From Saccharopolyspora spinosa NRRL 18395 (lineage in GTDB: Bacteria > Actinomycetota > Actinomycetes > Mycobacteriales > Pseudonocardiaceae), in assembly GCF_000194155.1 (NCBI RefSeq), contig NZ_GL877878.1, positions 3,026,554 to 3,090,553 on the forward strand: a stretch of DNA of 64,000 bases, read 5' to 3'. Below are positions 58,671-64,000 of the stretch, piece after piece. Numbering within the stretch: position 1 is the first letter of the stretch; every line of letters starts with the position of its first letter. Under the pieces are notes generated by a model. The model was not told the DNA's origin. It worked only from the letters and a program-made list of their open reading frames with translations, and ran no database searches. Position numbers and translations under genes: made by a program.

Positions 58671-59747
58671 ATGACCTCCCTGCAGACCCCATCCTCGGCC
58701 GCCGGGCTCGGCGAGATCGACCGCGCCGGTGGGCGCGTCGACGTCGGAGACAAGGCGATGATCAACGCCCGTGCCGACGTCAACCAGCTGCTCCCCCTCA
58801 AGTACGGGTGGGCCTGGGAGAAGTACCTCGCGGGCTGCAACAACCACTGGATGCCCACCGAGATCTCGATGCAGGCCGACATCGCAATGTGGAAGTCCAC
58901 CGACGGCCTCAGCGACGACGAACGCCTGCTGCTCAAGCGCAACCTCGGCTTCTTCGCCACCGCCGAATCCCTGGTGGCAAACAACATCGTCCTCGCCGTC
59001 TACCGGCACATCACCAACCCCGAATGCCGCCAGTACCTGCTGCGGCAGGCCTTCGAGGAGGCCGTGCACACCCACACCTTCCAGTACATCTGCGAAAGCC
59101 TCGGCCTCGACGAGGGCGAGCTGTTCAACATGTACCGGGAGATTCCGTCGATCGCCGACAAGGACGCCTGGGCGCTGCAGTACACGCGCAGCCTGGAAGA
59201 CCCGGACTTCACCACCGGCAGCACCGAAGCCGACCAGGCCTTCCTCCGCGACCTCGTCGCCTTCTACGTGATCTTCGAAGGAATGTGGTTCTACACCGGG
59301 TTCGCGCAGATCCTCGCGCTTGGCCGGCGGAACAAGATGGTCGGCATCGCCGAGCAGTACCAGTACATCCTGCGCGACGAATCGATCCACCTGAACTTCG
59401 GCATCGACTGCATCAACCAGATCAAGCTGGAAAACCCGCACCTTTGGACCGAGGAATTCCAGGCCGAGATCCGGCAGATGCTCACCGACGCCTGTGAGCT
59501 GGAAATCGCCTACGGTCGCGACACCATGCCCCGCGGCATCCTCGGCATCAACGCCGACCTCTGCGCCCAGTACATGCACTTCATTACCAACCGGCGCTGC
59601 GCCCAACTCGGCCTGGAACCGGTCTTCCAGGAAGCCGACAACCCCTTCCCGTGGATGTCGGAGGCGATGGACCTGAAGAAGGAGAAGAACTTCTTCGAAA
59701 CCCGGGTCATCGAATACCAGTCCGGCGGCTCCCTCCAGTGGGACTGA
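58671..59747 (+). CDS. nrdB: ribonucleoside-diphosphate reductase beta subunit, class Ic-like
   Basis: 358 residues from ATG at 58671; the longer ORF is in nrdA. Metal ligands: [16 protein letters not shown] (ExxH), EGMWFY and ESIHLNF (ExxH). The radical-Tyr position (after EAVHTHT) is Phe at residue 137 (TTC at 59079-59081), as in class Ic R2 such as Chlamydia, which use a Mn/Fe cofactor in place of a tyrosyl radical. Sequence nearby ([12 protein letters not shown]) also matches. It is the second gene of the B12-controlled operon. Confidence 0.95.
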   Translation: MTSLQTPSSAAGLGEIDRAGGRVDVGDKAMINARADVNQLLPLKYGWAWEKYLAGCNNHWMPTEISMQADIAMWKSTDGLSDDERLLLKRNLGFFATAESLVANNIVLAVYRHITNPECRQYLLRQAFEEAVHTHTFQYICESLGLDEGELFNMYREIPSIADKDAWALQYTRSLEDPDFTTGSTEADQAFLRDLVAFYVIFEGMWFYTGFAQILALGRRNKMVGIAEQYQYILRDESIHLNFGIDCINQIKLENPHLWTEEFQAEIRQMLTDACELEIAYGRDTMPRGILGINADLCAQYMHFITNRRCAQLGLEPVFQEADNPFPWMSEAMDLKKEKNFFETRVIEYQSGGSLQWD

Positions 59748-59763
59748 CTCCCGGCCCGATCTG

Positions 59764-59820
59764 TTGAAGCGAACGGCCTGTTCGCGCCAATAGGCGGAGT
59801 GAACAGGCCGTTCGCTTCAA
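59764..59820. repeat. GCGAACGGCC hairpin repeat, third copy
   Basis: TTGAAGCGAACGGCCTGTTC and its complement at the other end form a long stem with GCGCCAATAGGCGGAG between. Shares GCGAACGGCC with 23469 and 23543. Located just after nrdB; may terminate it. Confidence 0.85.
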
Positions 59821-59824
59821 CGGC

Positions 59825-59975
59825 TTCATCCCGCTGTCCCCGACCAGCACCCGGTACGCGCTGACCTGCACCTGGTGCGGCACGACGTCTCCGATCAGCA
59901 AGGAAGAGGCAGAACAGCTCCAGGCCCCGGCCCAGCCACAACCTCAGCAGGGGCCTGCGGTCCTGATCACGAGCA
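59825..59975 (+). pseudogene. zinc-ribbon protein C-terminal remnant
   Basis: The frame reads FIPLSPTSTRYALTCTWCG then TTSPISKEEAEQLQAPAQ, like the ribbon and tail of small zinc-ribbon proteins, but there is no start: the hairpin repeat at 59764 stands where the N-terminal half with the first CxxC should be. It runs into the end of ilvD. Confidence 0.4.
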
Positions 59976-61667
59976 AACCGCTCCTTCCGACGCGGAGCCG
60001 ACCAGCTTCGCGTACTTGCCGAGCACGCCATTGCGGAGACGCGGCGCCGGTGAGGACCAGTGCTCGCGGCGCCGCACGAGTTCCTCTTCGGCGACGAGCA
60101 GGTCCAGGGTGCGGTTGGTGAGGTCGAGGCGGATCGGGTCGCCGTCCTGCACCAGCGCGATAGGTCCGCCATCCGTCGCTTCCGGCGCGACGTGCCCGAT
60201 GCACAGCCCGGTGGTGCCGCCGGAGAATCGGCCATCGGTGACCAGCAGGACGTCCTTGCCGAGGCCGGCGCCCTTGATCGCGCCGGTCACGGCGAGCATC
60301 TCCCGCATCCCCGGCCCGCCGCGCGGCCCCTCGTAGCGGATGATGACGACGTCACCGGGCTTCAGCGAGCCGTCCTCCACGGCGTCCATAGCACCCTGCT
60401 CGCCGTCGAAAACCCTTGCCGTACCTTCGAAACTCGTCGAATCGAAACCCGCGCTCTTGACCACCGCGCCGTCGGGCGCCAACGATCCGCGCAGGATGGT
60501 GAGACCGCCGGTGGGGTGGATCGGGTTCGACAGCTGGTGCAGCACCTCGCCGTCCAGCTCCGGCGGGTCGAGCTCAGCGAGGTTCTCCGCGACGGTGCGG
60601 CCGGTCACCGTCATGCAGTCGCCGTGCAACAGGCCCGCGTCCAGCAGGGCCTTCATGACCACCGGCACTCCGCCGATCCGATCCACCGCGGGCATCACGT
60701 ACCGGCCGAACGGCTTGACGTCGGCCAAGTGCGGCACCCGGTCGCCGATCCGGTTGAAGTCGTCCAACTGCAGATCGACCTCGGCTTCCCGCGCGATGGC
60801 GAGCAGGTGCAACACGGCATTGGTCGACCCGCCGAAGGCCATGATCACGGCGATCGCGTTCTCGAACGCCTCCTTGGTAAGGATCTGCCGAGCGGTCAGC
60901 TGCCGGGCCAGCATGCCGACCACCACGCGGCCGGCTTCGCGGGCGCTCGCGTCGCGACGCCGATCCACCGCTGGCGGGCTGGCCGAACCCGGGACCGACA
61001 TGCCGAGCGCTTCGGCCGCGCAGGCCATGCTGTTAGCGGTGTACATCCCGCCGCAAGCGCCCTCACCAGGACAGATCGCGCGCTCGATGCGGTCGACCTC
61101 CTCGCGCGTGATCAGGCCGCGCGCACACGCACCGACCGCTTCGAAAGCATCGATGATGGTGACCTCGCGGTCGTCGACGCGCCCAGGCAGGATCGAACCG
61201 GCGTAGACGAACACCGAGGCCAGGTCGAGTCGGGCCGCGGCCATCAACATGCCCGGCAGGCTCTTGTCGCAGCCGGCGAGCAGCACCGAGCCATCCAGCC
61301 GTTCGGCCTCAATCACGGTCTCGACGGAGTCGGCGATGATCTCCCGCGACACCAGGGAGTAGTGCATGCCGACATGCCCCATCGAGATGCCGTCGGAGAC
61401 CGAGATGGTGCCGAACTCCATCGGATAGCCGCCGGCCGCGTGCACGCCTTCCTTCGCCGCCTGGGCCAGGCGCTGCAGCGAGAGGTTGCACGGGGTGATC
61501 TCGTTCCAGGATGACGCGACCCCGATCTGCGGCTTCGCGAAGTCGGCGTCCTGCATGCCGACGGCGCGCAGCATGCCGCGCGCCGCGGCCCGTTCCATGC
61601 CTTCGGTGACCTCGCTGCTGCGAGGCTTCAGCGTGCGCTGGTCGTTGCTGAGCTTGACATCGTCCAC
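59967..61667 (-). CDS. ilvD: dihydroxy-acid dehydratase
   Basis: 566 residues. Motifs [11 protein letters not shown] (near 123), [18 protein letters not shown] (near 195; Fe-S cysteines), [16 protein letters not shown] (near 480) and [11 protein letters not shown]. The enzyme dehydrates dihydroxy acids in branched-chain amino acid synthesis. ATG at 61667; a short hairpin region lies upstream. Confidence 0.96.
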   Translation of the reverse strand: MDDVKLSNDQRTLKPRSSEVTEGMERAAARGMLRAVGMQDADFAKPQIGVASSWNEITPCNLSLQRLAQAAKEGVHAAGGYPMEFGTISVSDGISMGHVGMHYSLVSREIIADSVETVIEAERLDGSVLLAGCDKSLPGMLMAAARLDLASVFVYAGSILPGRVDDREVTIIDAFEAVGACARGLITREEVDRIERAICPGEGACGGMYTANSMACAAEALGMSVPGSASPPAVDRRRDASAREAGRVVVGMLARQLTARQILTKEAFENAIAVIMAFGGSTNAVLHLLAIAREAEVDLQLDDFNRIGDRVPHLADVKPFGRYVMPAVDRIGGVPVVMKALLDAGLLHGDCMTVTGRTVAENLAELDPPELDGEVLHQLSNPIHPTGGLTILRGSLAPDGAVVKSAGFDSTSFEGTARVFDGEQGAMDAVEDGSLKPGDVVIIRYEGPRGGPGMREMLAVTGAIKGAGLGKDVLLVTDGRFSGGTTGLCIGHVAPEATDGGPIALVQDGDPIRLDLTNRTLDLLVAEEELVRRREHWSSPAPRLRNGVLGKYAKLVGSASEGAVCS

Positions 61668-61725
61668 GCTCCGACTGTAGTTCGCGTCACACCACCAGCG
61701 CTGCTCCGAACCGCCTTGGAAATGA

Positions 61726-61766
61726 GAAGGGGCCCCTTCTTCCGGAATGGAAGAAGGGGCCCCTTC
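61726..61766. terminator. double GAAGGGGCCCCTTC palindrome hairpin
   Basis: The 14-bp palindrome GAAGGGGCCCCTTC occurs at 61726-61739 and again at 61753-61766, giving a stable hairpin between ilvD and the pseudogene; likely a terminator or repeat. Confidence 0.7.
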
Positions 61767-61769
61767 AAA

Positions 61770-62281
61770 TAGTGTGTCGGCGGTGTCTTACTCTCCCGTT
61801 CCACCTCCTGCTCCTCAGTCAGCGGACCCCGCCCCGCCAACTCCTCCAACTCCGCAACCCGATCGGCAGCAGCCTTTCTCCCCTGGCGATACTTCGCGCT
61901 CCATGCCCTGCCTTGCTGTTTTTTCCTCTCCGCCGCCCGCTCGTCCTGTTGTGTTGCCTGATCCGTCGGGGTGAGCACCCCACTTTCGCCATTGCCCGGA
62001 CTGCCGGGGTCAATCCCAGCCGCGGCTGCTGCCACCTTCCGCCGCTTGACAACCCGCGAACTCTCGCCTGCCTCCCCCGGCGAACTCCCACCGGCCTCCC
62101 CCCGTGTCCTTTTCGCACCCGCGCCGGTTTTCCCGGCCTCCGGCCCGGACTCGCCGGGCTGACGCTTCGAACCCGCCACCTCGGTGGGCAGCCCGGATCC
62201 CCAGCCCTGGCTACGCAAACCAGAACCACTGGGCGGCAACACCACCATTCCCTGGTCCGGTTCCGGTTCTGGCACCGGAAT
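61770..62281 (-). pseudogene. C-terminal module of a large repeat protein, copy 1
   Basis: Minus-strand frame with EPEPDQGMVVLPPSGSG, SKRQPGESGPEAGKTGAGA, RVVKRRKVAAAAAG, TPTDQATQQDERAAERKKQQ and KYRQGRKAAADRVAELEELA. It has no start of its own and is joined to the truncated symporter. Nearly the same module recurs at 63745-64000. Low-complexity basic segments suggest the tail of a giant secreted or toxin-like protein, but I do not know the family. Confidence 0.45.
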
Positions 62282-63678
62282 CACCCAACCGTGCCCAGTA
62301 CCAGCCCCGCCCACCCCGCATGCGGGGTCATCCGCTTCCAGAACATCCCCAGGATGAACGTCGCGAACAACGGCGCGTTGAAGAACGAGAACAACTGCTG
62401 CAGGTAATCCATCAAGTTCGAATAACCCGCCGCGATGAACGCCGTACCCACCGCCGCCAGCGTCGCCCCCACCGTCACCCGGCGACCCATCCGCAGGTAA
62501 TAACCATCCGCCCGGTCCCGCACCACGTACGACTGCCAGATGTCATAGGTGAACACCGTGTTGAACGACGACAAGTTCGCCGCCATCCCCGCCATGAACG
62601 ACGCCAGCAACCCGGCCAGGGCGATCCCCAGAATCCCGTTCGGCAGCAAATCCCGCATCAGCAACAAGATCGCATCGTTGTAATCCACACCCCCGCCACC
62701 GGTGCCACCGGACTGCTTGTACGCCGCGAGCTCCGGGATCAGCACCGCCGCGATCATCCCCGGAATGACCACGATGAACGGGATGAACATCTTCGGGAAC
62801 GACCCGATGATCGGCGTCCGCTGCGCCGCCGACATGCTCTTGGACGCCATCGCCCGCTGCACCTCGACGAAGTTCGTCGTCCAGTACCCGAAGCTGAGCA
62901 CGAACCCCAACCCGAACACCAGACCCAGCACGCTCAGCACACTGTTTTCGAACCCGGTCAACTCATTGCCCGGCCACGCCGACAGCTGCCCCGCACCCCC
63001 CGGACCCGCCGACACCTTCGCCACCAGACCCTGCACACCGCCGACCTTCACCAACCCCACGATCGTCAACGGCAACAACGCCGCCACGATCACGAAGAAC
63101 TGCAACACCTCGTTGTAGATCGCCGCCGACAACCCACCCAACGCCGTGTACGACAACACGATCGCCGCCGCCAGCAACACCGACAACCACAACGGCCAAC
63201 CCAGCAACGCATTCACGATGCTGGCCAGCAAATACAGGTTCACACCCGCGATCAGGATCTGCGCCACCGCGAAACTGATCCCGTTGACCAGATGCGCCGC
63301 CTTCCCGAACCGCCGCAACATGAACTCCGGAACACTGCGCACCTTCGAGCCGTAGTAGAACGGCATCATCACCACGCCCAAGAACAGCATGGCCGGCACC
63401 GCACCGATCCAGAAATAATGCATCGTCGGCATCCCGTACTCGGCACCATTCGCCGACATACCGATGATCTCGATCGCACCCAGATTCGCCGAGATGAACG
63501 CCAAACCCGTCACCCACGCCGGCAACGCCCGCCCCGACAGGAAAAAGTCCAGACTGGTGGAAACCGCACGCCGCGCCAAATACCCAATACCCAGCACAAA
63601 AACGAAGTACAACGCCAACAACGCAAAATCCACCGCGTTGGCATCAAGCAGCTGACCCCGGGCTAGCACCACCGTCAC
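62281..63678 (-). CDS. sodium:solute symporter (SSS family), C-terminally truncated
   Basis: 465 residues from GTG at 63678, behind GGAGG. Starts VTVVLARGQLLDANAVDFAL and carries SSS features: FFLSGRALPAWVTGLAFISANLGAIE, TALGGLSAAIYNEVLQFF and ANLSSFNTVFTYDIW. Normal members have about 550 residues and 13-14 helices; this one stops just after HAGWAGLVLGTVG, where the module-1 DNA begins. It may be a broken gene or still active without its last helices. Confidence 0.8.
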   Translation of the reverse strand: MTVVLARGQLLDANAVDFALLALYFVFVLGIGYLARRAVSTSLDFFLSGRALPAWVTGLAFISANLGAIEIIGMSANGAEYGMPTMHYFWIGAVPAMLFLGVVMMPFYYGSKVRSVPEFMLRRFGKAAHLVNGISFAVAQILIAGVNLYLLASIVNALLGWPLWLSVLLAAAIVLSYTALGGLSAAIYNEVLQFFVIVAALLPLTIVGLVKVGGVQGLVAKVSAGPGGAGQLSAWPGNELTGFENSVLSVLGLVFGLGFVLSFGYWTTNFVEVQRAMASKSMSAAQRTPIIGSFPKMFIPFIVVIPGMIAAVLIPELAAYKQSGGTGGGGVDYNDAILLLMRDLLPNGILGIALAGLLASFMAGMAANLSSFNTVFTYDIWQSYVVRDRADGYYLRMGRRVTVGATLAAVGTAFIAAGYSNLMDYLQQLFSFFNAPLFATFILGMFWKRMTPHAGWAGLVLGTVG

Positions 63679-63744
63679 GCCACCTCCAGACCCAACAAAC
63701 TCGAACGACAACCACCACGTTTGCGACAGCAGCCGGACAATACC

Positions 63745-64000
63745 GCACAGTGGGGCGCGTACCCCTGGCGATACTTCGCGCTCTTTGCCCTGCCTTGCTG
63801 TTTCCTCTCCGCCATCCTCTCTTCCTGTTGTGTTGCCTGATCGTTCGGGGTGAGCACCCCACTCTCGCCGTTGCCCGGACTCCTGCGGCTGCTGTCACCT
63901 TCCGCCGCTTGACCCCCCGCAAACTCTCGCCAGCCTTCCCCCGCGAACCCTCATAGGTCTCGCCCCGTGTCCTTTTCGCGCCCGCGCCGGTTTTCCCCGC
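63745..64000 (-). pseudogene. C-terminal module of a large repeat protein, copy 2 (continues past window)
   Basis: Minus strand, reading KTGAGAKRTRGETYEGSRGK, RGVKRRKVTAAAG and, in a shifted frame, VLTPNDQATQQEERMAERKQ and GRAKSAKYRQG. Same module as 61770-62281 but with a frameshift and ending at KYRQG, where the DNA upstream of the symporter begins. The N-terminal side lies outside the window. Confidence 0.45.

Noticed and set aside
62104-63666. 520-residue + ORF over the symporter
   Set aside because: His/Arg/Gln-rich artefact of the opposite strand; symporter helices are on the minus strand.

Overview
The window is high-GC actinobacterial DNA. Gene content (mycothiol-type DinB protein, MbtH-linked siderophore NRPS, IdeR/DmdR1-type iron boxes, snapalysin-like protease, Rv1733c-like protein, B12-riboswitch-controlled nrdAB) and the style of its intergenic repeats suggest a Pseudonocardiaceae member, probably close to Saccharopolyspora. 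That genus call is inference.

Bases 1-20,408 hold an unusual chaperone/NTPase island. On the + strand lie a CHAT-domain protein with an alpha-helical (TPR-like) N-terminus, an Hsp70, an MbcA/Xre-type antitoxin and a RES-domain toxin. Converging on the - strand is a long gene array: GrpE-like factor, Hsp70, a large FN3-like scaffold protein, double-GTPase 1 with zinc ribbons, GTPase-associated protein 1, double-GTPase 2 (membrane), a 46-aa membrane peptide, a third Hsp70 and a vWA protein. All three Hsp70s lack the C-terminal lid. I read the island as a candidate NTP-driven conflict or immunity system with Hsp70 as a core part; it is the main find. Between the converging arms (5.8-7.8 kb) sit decayed genes (MpaB-like oxygenase, epoxide hydrolase) and a dispersed repeat.

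20.4-26.3 kb: truncated snapalysin, PIG-L deacetylase plus mycothiol-DinB pair, a MazEF-type toxin-antitoxin pair, heme O synthase (ctaB) with a DUF3817 partner, and a luciferase-like oxidoreductase. 26.4-39.1 kb: a hydroxamate-type siderophore locus (amine N-hydroxylase, siderophore-interacting reductase, MFS exporter, MbtH, two-module NRPS with thioesterase, GNAT acyltransferase) with iron boxes. The NRPS carries a 46-bp palindromic repeat inserted in frame in its second condensation domain. A ferri-siderophore binding lipoprotein with its own iron box lies at 53.6 kb.

39.3-50.3 kb: a DivIVA-like coiled-coil protein with a membrane-anchored partner, DUF2218, pyruvyltransferase-like protein, tenA and TPP-riboswitch-controlled thiD, an acyl-CoA synthetase, oligoribonuclease, tRNA-His, an L,D-transpeptidase and tRNA-Lys. 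50.3-64 kb: GAF protein, DUF5134 membrane protein, AlkB-like dioxygenase, a wrecked GH3 beta-glucosidase, then a cobalamin riboswitch driving nrdA-nrdB. The NrdB has Phe where the radical Tyr should be (class Ic-like). ilvD follows, and the window ends in a C-terminally truncated sodium:solute symporter flanked by two copies of a module from a larger repeat-protein gene.

At least four dispersed non-coding repeat families run through the window: a 46-bp palindrome family, a ~110-bp intergenic element, a GCGAACGGCC hairpin family and the module at the right end.
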